From Effrenium voratum (lineage: Eukaryota; Sar; Dinophyceae; Suessiales; Symbiodiniaceae): a stretch of 64,000 bases of DNA. The notes under the pieces are model-generated. The model did no database searches and was not told the origin of the DNA. It worked only from the letters and a program-made list of their open reading frames with translations. Of the stretch, positions 44,767 to 54,719 are shown one piece after another. A program made the position numbers and the translations under genes. Where the stretch lies: contig CAUJNA010000189.1 in assembly GCA_963377175.1 (NCBI GenBank), forward strand, positions 37,294 to 101,293, read 5' to 3'. Position 1 is the first letter of the stretch; every line of letters starts with the position of its first letter.

Positions 44767-44920
44767 CGTCTCTGTCTGTCTCTCTCTGTCTGTCTCTCTG
44801 CCTGCCTGGCTGGATGCCTGCCTGCCTGGCAGTCTGCCCGTCTGTCTCTCTGCCTGTCTGCCTGTCTGCCTGCCTGCGCGTTGGTCTGTCTGCCTGCCTG
44901 TCCGCTTTTGACGCATGGGC
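44650..44920. repeat. TCTG/TC and GCCTGTCT microsatellite
   Basis: CTGTCTGTCTGGCTGTCCGT, long TCTC runs (44700-44770) and CTGCCTGCCTGGCTG repeats. The Leu/Ser and Arg/Asp-rich frames on the two strands are artefacts. Confidence 0.95.
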
Positions 44921-45309
44921 GTACGTGGGTATGTGAGCGTTGACACTAAAGCACCTGCTCATCTTTGGAAACACACACACCACTGCAACTATGTCATTCA
45001 GATGACCAGCCAACGCAATCTACAAACATTTCAAGAACCAACCTGATTCCGATGACACCACAAGCCCATCATGTATGCATGTTTGCGTGAATCCCTGAGC
45101 TGCTATCTATGCAGATAGCTTCCACTGGCTTGAGATCTGGAAACAGAAGGCCGGGCAAGGTGCTGTCAACCGACGGCGAACCATCCGTCCGGGCGTATGT
45201 ATATATATTTAAGTATAATACGCATATGCTCCCTCCCCCCATTCGCCCACCGCTTTCAGAGTTCAATTGTGTGACGGTTTCTTCCTTTTTTGCGCGCTGG
45301 GAAAGTAGC

Positions 45310-46110
45310 TAAAAAAGGCGCCATATTAAGCCCTAGAAAAATTCCAAATAGAAACTGGAAAAACATCCTGGGAAAGAACGGCCACGTTAAATTCTAATTC
45401 GAAGTAAGAGTCACAATCAAACATATCCTTCCAAAAAGAAATCCTGTTTACATCATGTTTAAAACTAGAAACTCTTTTAGGTTATTCCACTGCTGTTAAT
45501 CTCTATCTAAATTCCAATTAGACCACTGAAAAAACCAGTCCTGGAAAAGAGACCACCTTTTAAGGTCAAATTTCTACAAGGGATTGGAAACACATTCTCT
45601 GTAAGAAGGCTTATTTACATTCTCGCATTCTATTTAAGCTCTGATCAACACATGAAGATAGAAGCTGTTGCGAAACCTACTTCCAAATACGATTGTAAAT
45701 GACAAGCTTGGTTGAGAAGGAAACCCTATTTTGATTCTCCTTAAACTAGAGATCCTACCAGGACTATGTGGTTAATAAACTCCATTTCAGCCCTGATAGA
45801 AAACTGAAACACACAAAGATAGAAAAAGGGGCCCCGTATAAAATTGAAATAAGAAAGCCAAATAGAAACCTTCTTTTACACCAAGCCTATCTAAATTATT
45901 GTTAAAACTGGCAACTATGCTAGAACTATTTATGTGTCAAAACCGGTTTAGACTGACAAACATGTACATAGAACGCGGCTTACAAACTGATTTCTTTTGA
46001 CTACAGATTGCGGTGAAAAGCACAACATACTTAAGTTCTCCTTAAACTGGAAGTCCTGCTAGGAGTATTCCCTCCACAAGTTCAAAAGAAGAGAAGGAGA
46101 CTGTTGCAAT
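45310..46110. repeat. Degenerate dispersed repeat with CTAGGA-TATTCC motifs
   Basis: Repeated pattern of AAACTNGNAACTCT, CTAGGANTATT, CAAAAAGAGAAAAGGAGACC and TAAAATTGAAATAAG at irregular 130-200-bp spacing. The same text reappears at 51530-51890. Lower GC than its surroundings; no coding potential. Confidence 0.6.
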
Positions 46111-46114
46111 GCGT

Positions 46115-46460
46115 TGTGCCGTTTTAAGCTGGGAAAAAGCAGCAACAAAAGGCGCAGGTCCAACCCAAACTTTTCCCCAGGAATCTTGAACCCAGGCCCA
46201 ATTGGAACTTCAGTCGGTTTGGACCTACCCCTGTCCTTCAGGAGATGTGGAAAGAGGCCAAACCGCTTTAAACACTGCGCACCGTTTCAGAGGAAAGGCC
46301 CCCTCCAAGGTTCAAGGCCCAAGTTCGAACTGTTCAACAGGAATCCTTGCATTATACACCTGAACATTGCCTTGTAAATGGCGGCGTCCCTTTATTTTGG
46401 TGAAAAAGGCCATGTTCAAATTGGCAAAATGTATCTTTTAAGGCGCCCTGTTACGCGCAC
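46115..46460. repeat. GGTTTAAACC / GAGGAAAGGCC dispersed repeat, copy 1
   Basis: AAAGCAGCAACAAAAGG, TTTCAGAGGAAAGGCCCCC and CCAAACCGCTTTAAACACTG are shared in pattern with 48300-48720. Confidence 0.5.
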
Positions 46461-46464
46461 AGCT

Positions 46465-48285
46465 ACCGGTCACTGAGCGCAGCGGAAGCAGTGCTGCAGC
46501 GAGTGAGTCCCTCTGAGCCCGTGATCCAAACGCAGTTTACCGAAGAAAAGGCCAGGCGAGACCCAGCGCGCTCAACGTTGCGGCACCCCAAAGTTGAACC
46601 CACCTTGCCCCAAGTCGCAGGGGCTAAAGCGAGTTCAACTCCACTGGGCGGCATATGTTGAAGCCGAGGTGAACCTGTTGGCAGCCCTTCACAGAATGGA
46701 GCCAGAACACAACGCGCAGCGATCACGTACGCTTGCTCTTGGTCAGTCCACTGATTTGGACGGGGCGCTGATCCAAGAATCCCCCACGAGATCCCGCAGC
46801 AAGTTGACATTGACGTTGTTTGGCAAGCAAAGGTTGCTGATTTCATCGAGTCCTGGACCTTAAGGCATGGTCCTGGCGACTGGACGAGCAGGAGGTCACA
46901 AGCATGAGGATGTAGACGAGCTGGGTCTGGGCAACAAAAGCTAGGTCTCCCAGATGAAGACTGGAGCTGTCCGTGAAGAGGTCAGCTGGCGGTGTCACGT
47001 TACGGTCAATAGGTGCTTGAGTAAGCGCCCTCGCACGTTGCCATTTGTCCAGGACCTATGTCAGCGCAGGGCAATGAAGGCACGGCGCTCCATGGAATGC
47101 GGGTTGCTGACAGGGTTCACACAAGAAGCCTTCGCAAACTGTTGCTTCTGAAAACGAAACGAGCAAGTGCACCTCCACACATAACTGGAGGAGATGATGG
47201 GTCGATAGGCATGATGACAGGGGCATCGTCTTTGAAGGTGTGGTAGGCCATGGGCAAGCGCTATTATGGGCCTGCGCCGGTTGATGGCCTCAGCTTCGCT
47301 ATGCTTCAGCACAGGTGTGCGAACCCTTGTAGCAGTTGTTGTCCAGCTTGCGGCAGTCTTGCTACAATTCCAGATGTTGGCGGCACCCCGCGGCAGTGAT
47401 AGCCAGAGAGGCGATGGTGAGCTGCGGGGCAAAGGCTGTGGTAAAGTTGGCGACGCGGTCCCATTGACCGTCTGGTAGTTTCTGGTCGGCTGCCAGAAAC
47501 GTTGGGTTTCCTTCAGGATGTCAGTCGGTATACGTCTCCCAAGCTTTTTCAACCGCGGCCGTCTACTAGGACTGAACATGAAGGAGCTGTTGACGAAGTA
47601 GTCAATCGCGGAGAAGTCCTTGCCTCGGCTGCTTGAACGGCTTTCTTGGAACATTCTCGGAGCTGCAGACGTAGGTTGGCGCACGCGGTAGTTCGCCTTG
47701 TAGTGATCTCGAGCGATGGGACACATCTTCAACGGCACGCTGCGCGACAGCCGGTCTTCAATGGCGGCCGGATGTTGCGCACCAGCCAGGATGTTGCGGA
47801 GGCAGTCGTCTGAGCTGACGAAACCAGCGCTGAAGCTGCCTATCGATGAAGCCAGTTGTCGGCGGGGATCTGGTCCGTTGCAGGTCATGGAGGGTCGGGG
47901 GTGCGGTGCAGTTGGCTAATGCCCTGGACCTCCTGCCCTTGCCTGCTGCCAAATGCAAATTGCCACTCCTGTCTGCTGGCAATCATTGGCAAGCCTGGCC
48001 AAACATGTCGTGCCAAGGCGGTTCGCCCAGCCCCCATTCGGTGAGCAGGCAGGTCGGATGAGCAGGCAGGTAGGAGAGGTTGCGCCGCTCCGCTCCAAGT
48101 TCCTACATGCGCACCGCGCGAGCGAAGAGGGAGTTCTGCTCCCTGGTAGAAAACAAAGATGGCGTTGGTCGAGCGAGGCCAGGGTTTGCGAGCTACGACG
48201 ATGTTAGTGATTGCAGAACCCGCGGCGAAATCCATTTAATTCTGAAAAAAGGTGGACATTTGTGGGGTGGCAGTGTGGTACCACT
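46465..48285. other. No gene recognised
   Basis: A 275-codon minus-strand frame (47061-47888) and several plus-strand frames overlap. None shows a domain or convincing codon pattern, so none is annotated as a gene. Confidence 0.45.
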
Positions 48286-48289
48286 ACCA

Positions 48290-48725
48290 AATACTACCAA
48301 ATGTCCGCCTTTTTCTTTCTCCAACTCAACCGTTTGATCTGTTTAAACAGTTTGTCAGAGGAAAGGTCTCGGCTTTAAACCGATTGAAACGTTTAAACCA
48401 GTTAAACCATTTCTCAAAGGAAAGGCCAAAACTGTTTAACCCGTTTTAGCCCTTCTCAGAGAAAAGGTCTGGGCCCAAAACCGTTTAAGCCGTGAACCGT
48501 AACCGTTTGAATCCCGGTGGTTTTTCTTTTTTGGGAGAGGAGGTGACAACAATTGAGCGGTTTCAGTGGTTTCTGAGGCCCTGAACCTTGGGGGGCCTTT
48601 CCTTTGAGAAAGGGTGTAAGCGGTTTAAACGGCTTACACGGTTTGAGCGGTTTGAGCAGTTAAGGAGGTGTAAGCGGTGTTGGTGTCTCTCCTTTGAGAA
48701 AAGGGAGCCCTTCCAAGCATAGTCA
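48290..48725. repeat. GGTTTAAACC / GAGGAAAGGCC dispersed repeat, copy 2
   Basis: Tandem-like use of TTTCTCAAAGGAAAGGCC, CCTTTGAGAAAGGG, GTTTAAACC and CGGTTTGAGCGG in both orientations, giving many short inverted repeats. Confidence 0.55.
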
Positions 48726-48729
48726 GCCG

Positions 48730-49680
48730 AACCTTGGCCGAGCGCGCACCTGGAAAAAAACCGACCCTGAAGGATGGTTCCGTGCCTCATGAAGCATACC
48801 CAAGGTCTCCAGCATCTTTGGGCCCTGCACACTGACCAGCGCTTCGACACCCTGCTCACTCCTCAACACGCGCACCAGCAGCAGCCTGCGTGCCAACAGG
48901 AGGGAAAGGACCTGTCCATGCTTGCCAGCCACCCTTTGTCATCCCAACCCGCCAAACCAACCCCTAATCTCAGAAAGCCTTGTACTGCTTGGCAGCATTG
49001 GTGCTGCAGAAGCGCACCAGTTGAGGCGGCGGAAACACATGCTCCGCCAATGGCAGGATGTCCTGTCCTGCACCCTGCACGGGAACCTGCCCCAGCAGTT
49101 CCCCCGCTTAAAGAAGAGCCATGGAGACCACTGCCAGCCTGTGCTGGGGAAGGAATTGCCCTACGACAGGAGAGAGCCCGCTCTCTAGGAGCCCTTCAAG
49201 CAACTGTTCACTGAGCCGCCTGCAGACAAACTCAGGCGGCGGCAACCGCACGCATCAAAACTGGGAAGTCTGCGTGCTAATGGCCCGTTTTACTCTAATA
49301 TCAAATACGACGTTTAGTTACGAATCTTCCTTGAACCATACAATGGACAAGGCACCTCCTTTACAACCTAGATTGAAAACTAGAGGACGATTGGCCCGAA
49401 AGCATTTTTCCCCAGGTGCTCATCCAGCCGCGGGGACACCTTTTTACATCGCTGCGGCGAGCGTGTCTGCACGCGGCGATGCTCAATGTGTATGGTCACA
49501 TGAGAGCTCCATCATCGTGCTACGAGAGGAAACATGGCAGTGCTCGATCCCACATATTTACATCCGTTAAAACAAGAAGATTAAAGCTCGCAAAGCTCGA
49601 AACGAATTACAAGCAAAAGGAAAAGCAATCAATAGCAAAGCTTACACGACGGCCACAGTTTCTGCAAAGCACGCTCGCGC
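48730..49680. other. No gene recognised
   Basis: Plus-strand frames at 48774-49214 and 49121-49570 are open but Gln/Pro/His-rich and match no family known to me. Confidence 0.4.
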
Positions 49681-50100
49681 AACTTAGCTCTGTGCAAGAT
49701 GGCTCTGCGCAGCTTGGCTCTGTGAAAGTTTGCTCTACACAAGCTACTTTCGCGAGTGGCTCTGCGCACCTGGCTCTGTGCAAGTTGGCCCTCCGCGCGA
49801 TTTCTCACGAAAGTGGTCTGCGCAAGCTGCATTGTTCCAGGCTGCTGCGCGCAAGTTGCTCTCTGCAAGCTGCTGCGCGCAAGTGCTCTGTGCAAGTTGC
49901 TCTGCGCAAGTGCTCTGAGCAAGTTGCTCTGCGCAAGTGCTCTGCGCCAGTTGCTCCGCGCAAGCGCTTTGCGCATGTGCTCTGTGCAAGTTGGTCTGTG
50001 CAAGTTGCTCTGCGCAAGGGCTTTGTGCAAGTGCTCTGTGCAAGTTGCTCTGCGCAAGTTGCTCTGCGCAAGTGACTCTGCGCAAGTTGCTCTGCGCAAG
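49680..50100. repeat. 13-14-bp minisatellite, CTCTGCGCAAGT core
   Basis: Some 30 imperfect copies of GCTCTGCGCAAGTT and variants (GTGCAAG, GAGCAAG). All frames on both strands stay open for long stretches because of the repeat, so those frames are not genes. Confidence 0.9.
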
Positions 50101-50104
50101 TGCT

Positions 50105-50360
50105 GCCGGAGCTGTGGGAATGTACTTCGCGTGCTATTTGTGTACTTAAAAGTTGCGATTTTCCTGCCGGAGCTGCGGGAGTGTGCTCCGCGTACTACGT
50201 TCGTACTTAAAGTTGCGATTTTCCAGCAGGAGCTGCGGGAGCACGCTCCGCTTACGACGTCTGTACTGAAAAGTTGCGATTTTCCAGCCGGAGCTGCAGG
50301 ACCACGCTCCGCGTACTACGTTTGTACTTAAAAGCTGCGATTTTCAAGCCGGAGCTGCCG
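50105..50360. repeat. 60-bp tandem repeat, four copies
   Basis: GTTGCGATTTTCC(T/A)GC with GGAGCTGCGGGAG, then CTCCGC-TACGAC/TACGT and TGTACTTAAA. Anchors lie at about 50152, 50212, 50272 and 50333. Confidence 0.8.
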
Positions 50361-50440
50361 CGGACCAGGGGGGAATCGAACCGCGACCGCGGGATTGCGA
50401 AAGCAGGCGCGCAAACCACGAGACAACTTCCAAAGGCCAT
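50361..50440 (-). other. tRNA-like fragment with perfect B-box
   Basis: The minus strand contains GGTTCGATTCC, a perfect RNA polymerase III B-box/T-arm sequence, with TTGTCTCGTGG about 40 nt upstream as a poor A-box. The D and anticodon stems do not pair, so this is at best a tRNA relic or tRNA-derived SINE head. Confidence 0.3.
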
Positions 50441-50468
50441 TTCGCGAGCAACAAAATCGGACGGCGCC

Positions 50469-50570
50469 ACAGCGAGAGCGCTTCGACACGCACGATCTCC
50501 GCAGAGGGTTCGCCGAGACTACCACAGCGAGAGCGCTTCGACGCGCACGATCTCCGCAGAGGGTCGCATT
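50469..50570. repeat. Tandem duplication, about 55 bp
   Basis: AGCGAGAGCGCTTCGACRCG, CACGATCTCCGCAGAGGGT occurs twice in direct order with one or two differences. Confidence 0.75.
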
Positions 50571-50689
50571 CCCGATCGTCGGCAACATCCCCACCCCCCG
50601 CGTTAAAAGAGATTCTTAATACCGAGCTCTTTCCCTTTCTTTCCCGCGCGTTAAGTACTTTACCTAACTTACTTAACCTAGCTTACACA

Positions 50690-51490
50690 GCTGCTAACGC
50701 CGAGCCTCTACACCTAGCTTAGCTTAGCTCTATGCACCTAGCTCTATGCACCTGGCTCGATGCACTTCGCTCTTTGCGCTTGTCTCTGTGCGCTTAGCTC
50801 TGTGCACTTGGCTCCTTGCACCTCGCTCTTTGCACTTCGCTCTGAGCACTTGGCTCTATGCGCTTGGCTCTTTGCACTCGGCTCTGCGCAAGTAACTCCC
50901 TATGCTAGTGACTCCATGCTGGTGACTCTGCGCAAGTATGTCCATGCTGGTGACTCTGCGCAAGTATCTCCGTGCTGATATCTCCATGCTGGTGACTCCG
51001 CGCAAGTATCTCCATGCTGGTAACTCTGTGCAAGCTACTCTGTGCTAGTAACTCTGCGCAAGTATCTCCGTGCTGGTATCTCCATGCTGGTGACTCTGTG
51101 CAAGTATCTCCATGCTGGTGACTCTGCGCAAGTATCTCCATGCTGATATCTCCATGCTGGTGACTCTGTGAAAGTATCTCCATGCTGCTAACTCTGTGCA
51201 AGCTGCTCTGTGCTGGTAACTCTGCGCAAGTATCTCCATGCTGGTATCTCCATGCTGGTGACTCTGCGCAAGTATCTCCATGCTGATATCTCCATGCTGG
51301 TGACTCTGCGCAAGTATCTCCATGCTGGTAACTCTGTGCAAGCTACTCTGTGCTAGTATCTCCACGCTGGTATCTCCATGCTGGTGACTCTGTGCAAGCT
51401 ACTTTGCGCAAGTTGACCAAGAGCTCCTGATATCTTCTTGCTGGCGACTCTGTGCAAGCTACTCTGCGCAAGTTGACCAAGAGCTCCGCA
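50690..51490. repeat. Minisatellite, 14-28-bp units (CTCTGCGCAAGTATCTCCATGC)
   Basis: 50690-50880 uses CTTGGCTCTTTGCAC-like 14-15-mers. 50880-51480 uses a 28-bp unit joining TATCTCCATGCTG to GTGACTCTGCGCAAG, with half-units missing in places. The CTCTGCGCAAG core links it to 49680-50100. Met/His/Gln-rich frames on the minus strand (up to 106 codons) are artefacts. Confidence 0.9.
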
Positions 51491-51499
51491 CGGAAGAGC

Positions 51500-51895
51500 C
51501 CTTCGCAATGCTTTCGGGAAAAGAGTGTCAAATAGAAGCTTACTTTTAAAACCAGCCTATCGAACTTCTCGTTAGGACTGGAAACTCTACCAGAAGTATT
51601 TCCGTATTAAAATCGACTGAGATAGACCAACAAGTACGCGGTTTGAAATCTGAGCAGCCTGTTTTTCTCTTTCGGCTGCAAGCCCTACTAGGATTATTTC
51701 ATCAACAAAATCAAAAAGAGAAAAGGAGACCACGTTTAATTTGAAATAAGCATTCCAATTACAAATGTTTTTTGGACACGCGGTCCTTCTACTAGGATTA
51801 TTTCCAAAAAGAACTCAAAAGACGAACTTGAAAGTCTCATTTGAAACAACCTCTCCAAGCACAGTTCGTCTTTGGAAAGGAATCCTCGTTTCTCA
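51500..51895. repeat. Second copy of the CTAGGA-TATTCC dispersed repeat
   Basis: Same motifs as 45310-46110 (AAACTCTACCAGAAGTATTTCC, CTACTAGGATTATTTCATCA, GAGAAAAGGAGACC). Confidence 0.6.
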
Positions 51896-51899
51896 ATAG

Positions 51900-53530
51900 C
51901 TCAAGTATTTGCAGGGTTTTCTGCCTTTTTGGCTTTGGGGCAAACAGTCACATGTAGTGGGCACCAGATGAACATGCGGGAGGATGGTAGCCTGCCGCCT
52001 CCCCCGCCTGAAAGGGCCGTGGATGGGTCCGGGGTTCCCCGCCCCTGATTGAAAACTGGCGGGCGCCCCCTTGTAAAGCAGTTGGGGGTGGGGGCGGTTA
52101 CGTCTGGTCAAGGGTTGGTTTGCTTGTCCAGTTGCGGGTTGATGCAAAAGGCCTAGACTTATCATATTTTGTGGCTTACAGTTGGTGGTATTAGGTTAGT
52201 CTGGCATTGGTTGAGGCTTGGTTTAAGGAAAGTCGGGTTTGCTGGAGGGTGTAGAGAGGTTGCGTGGCGGTTGCTTGCGTGGTCTGCATGAATTTGTCAA
52301 AACCTTTCTTTGGAAATGGCAAGGAAGCCTGTCCAAGCGGCAGCTCATGAGAAAAGGTATCTGCTCACCAGTGAGCACAACGGGAGACAACCGCCGCGCA
52401 GCAAGTCCAGCAATCACTCACTGCCACCGTTTGGGGAAAATGCAGCCAAGTTGCAGAATTGGCCACGTAGTCCTCAGGCACATAAAACGCTGCCTGCGTG
52501 AGGCAAGCTGTCCTTATGCAGCAAGGCGGCGCCACCGGCGTTTGTGAAGCGCAGGATTTGAAGCCTGGGCGCCGTTGCCATAGTCACCGTACTGTGAAAG
52601 GACACATGGATATGCATGGCACCATTCTCAGGCAGAGGATGAAATCTGCAGTCTGCAAGAGTCCCAACGGCCTGTCGTCAAACCAAACCACTTCAAGCTC
52701 AATGCCCGAGCTCTGGGTCGGGCACATGGATGGCTCTCTCTTTTGTGTTCAAAGAGTGCGAGCAAGTAGATTCAGAAGCCAAAAGAGCTCCAAAAAACAG
52801 AGGTTTAAAGATTGCTCACAGTGCTACAAGGGCGCGGGGTAAGCTACGGGAAAGTTGCAGCATCACTTCCCCGAAAGAACTTGCACCGTGTCATCTTGAT
52901 GTTAAATTCCAATGGGGCGCCGGATCACAGAAATCATACGATGCGATCTGAAGAAACCGTTAGGCAGCGTGCCGGAAACAAGATTTGCAGTCAAGTTCTG
53001 AGTGCGGGGAGAATGCGAATGAGCATTCGCCACCGATAGTATCCAGTGCTCTTTACCATCGCAAAGGATTGACAGCCCAATTGGTTATCCAAGCATCAGG
53101 GCGCGTAATACACCACAAGCCTCGAACCATTTCCGGCGCACTTTGTTTTTGACACTTTGGGCCAGTCTTGCGCCTGCTTGACCAATGCCCTGCGCCTGCC
53201 AAGGCGCCCAAAGGCAGGCAGCACGACTGCTGCCACGCTGGGCGCGGCTGGCGGAATGAGGGCGAACACCTCGAGCGGCGTACATAAGTTCGAATGCACA
53301 TGGGCTTCACAAGAAATCCCAAAGGAAAGCTTACTGTGGGATCCGCGCAGGACGCCCGCCAACTGTACATTGTTTCCTGTCGAACACTGCCACAGGGTTC
53401 ATTTCCCTCGCTCCTCTCTCTCTCTGTTGGCCTTGGCCACGCTGTTGCCCAAAACGCCCCCTCCCAGTCAATCTTGCTCTGTCAGGCCTTTCTTTGTCTA
53501 TCACCACTCTCAGGCCCCTCACGGTGGCTT
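51900..53530. other. No gene recognised
   Basis: Short frames only. No domain or repeat noted apart from a C-rich/G-rich patch at 52000-52100. Confidence 0.4.
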
Positions 53531-53539
53531 GACCTGCTT

Positions 53540-53960
53540 GGGATTTTGCTGCTGTTTGTTTTTTGGCTGGTGTGCTTGCATGTGTTGTGGTCTTTGTTGG
53601 CCTGTTTGTTTGGATGTTTCTTTGTTTCACTGTTTCGTTGCTTGCTTATTTGTTTGCGTGTTTATTTGCCTTTCGTTTTGCTTGACTGTGTGTTTGTGTG
53701 TGTGTCTTTGTGTTTCCTTTGCTTTGTTTGTTTGCTTGTTCGTCCGTTTGTTCGTTTGTGTGGTTTGTTGTTTCTTTGCGTCTGTGTTTGCTTGCTGATT
53801 GTTGTGATTCTTTGTTTTGTTATTTGTTTGCTTCTTTGTTTGTATGCTTCGTTGTGTCTTGTTGTCTTTGTTTGCTTGTTTGGTTGTAGATGTGGTGTTT
53901 CCGTGTGTCTTTGTGTTTGCGTTTCTTTGTCTCTATGTTTCTTCGTACTTTGTGCTTGCA
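53540..53960. repeat. TTGTTTG-type low-complexity tract
   Basis: Long T/G-biased run (TGTTTGTTTGCTTGTTCG and the like). The Leu/Cys/Val-rich plus-strand frames here look like membrane proteins but arise from the composition. Confidence 0.85.
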
Positions 53961-54199
53961 ATTGTGACTTCGCGGAACTTTCTCTGTGCTCCTATTTGTG
54001 GTTTTCCGTGATGAAGAATGCCCCAATTGTTGCTTGGCGCTTCCAATTGTAGTTGCGCGGTGCTGCTTTTGTGCACTTACTTGCGCTTCTGTTTGTGCTT
54101 TTTTTGCACTTGTCCGATGGATTTTGTTACTTCGAAAACCCGTCCGAAAAAATCGAATTGGCGCTCGGCCACAGTCGGCGCCAGGCTATCAAACTGCCT

Positions 54200-54330
54200 G
54201 GCACCGTCCAATGCCACGGAGGCACCGCTGCGGCCGCCAGCGCCGCCGGGGCCAGGCTATTGAAGCGCCGCTGGTTGGCGCGCTGATTTGCCGCTTGGAG
54301 CTCTGGCAACGCCACGGCCAGCGGCTCCTC
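54200..54330 (-). CDS. Candidate further exon of atlastin-like gene
   Basis: LAVALPELQAANQRANQRRF and SLAPAALAAAAV form a helical, coding-like stretch that could encode the region after the last recognised exon. The splice phase with the 54562 donor could not be reconciled in this frame (an alternative acceptor near 54370 leads to a different frame), so this is tentative. Confidence 0.3.
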
Positions 54331-54561
54331 ACGTCCAGGGAGAGTTCAGGGGAGCGTCTTGGCGTGTGGGCCGGGCGCGTGGTACTTTTGCAGAATTGTT
54401 GGCAGCTTGAGACGGTTCCATGTGAGGCTTCGGTGAAGGGGAACTTGGCCATCTCAACCAAAAAACTCCACACTGGTCGGGAGGATGAGCAAAATCACAA
54501 ACTTCACGTCGATTAGAAAGTGGCCAACGGCGCACATATTTCCAGCTCCAGGCTGAAAAAC

Positions 54562-54719
54562 CTGAGCTCGCACTCCTGCAGCTGCTGGGCCAGGAGCCGT
54601 CGAGCGCCCTCATCCGCAAAGAGCGCCTTCCTCCACAGCTCCTGGTGCGCCGCCCTGCAGGCAATCTGGTGGGCTTCCACCAAGTCCTCGAAGCGCACAG
54701 AACAGCGAGCCAAACGCCG
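54562..54719 (-). CDS. Atlastin-like exon: middle-domain helix
   Basis: Acceptor TCAAG before CGGCGTTTGG. The text RFEDLVEAHQIACRAAHQEL, then WRKALFADEGARRLLAQQLQ, lines up with the atlastin helix that carries DL..KH....A...F and ends in R.Y...L. Donor CTCAG/GTTTTT at 54561. Confidence 0.7.

Noticed and set aside
47061..47888. 275-codon minus-strand frame
   Set aside because: No domain, Arg/Ser/Pro-biased, and overlapping frames are equally open on the other strand.
50361..50440. A functional tRNA on the minus strand
   Set aside because: The B-box is perfect but the anticodon and D stems do not pair; kept only as a tRNA-like relic.
53294..54052. 252-codon Leu/Cys-rich plus-strand frame resembling a multi-pass membrane protein
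   Set aside because: Generated by the TTGTTTG low-complexity tract; the opposite strand is also open and no family pattern is seen.
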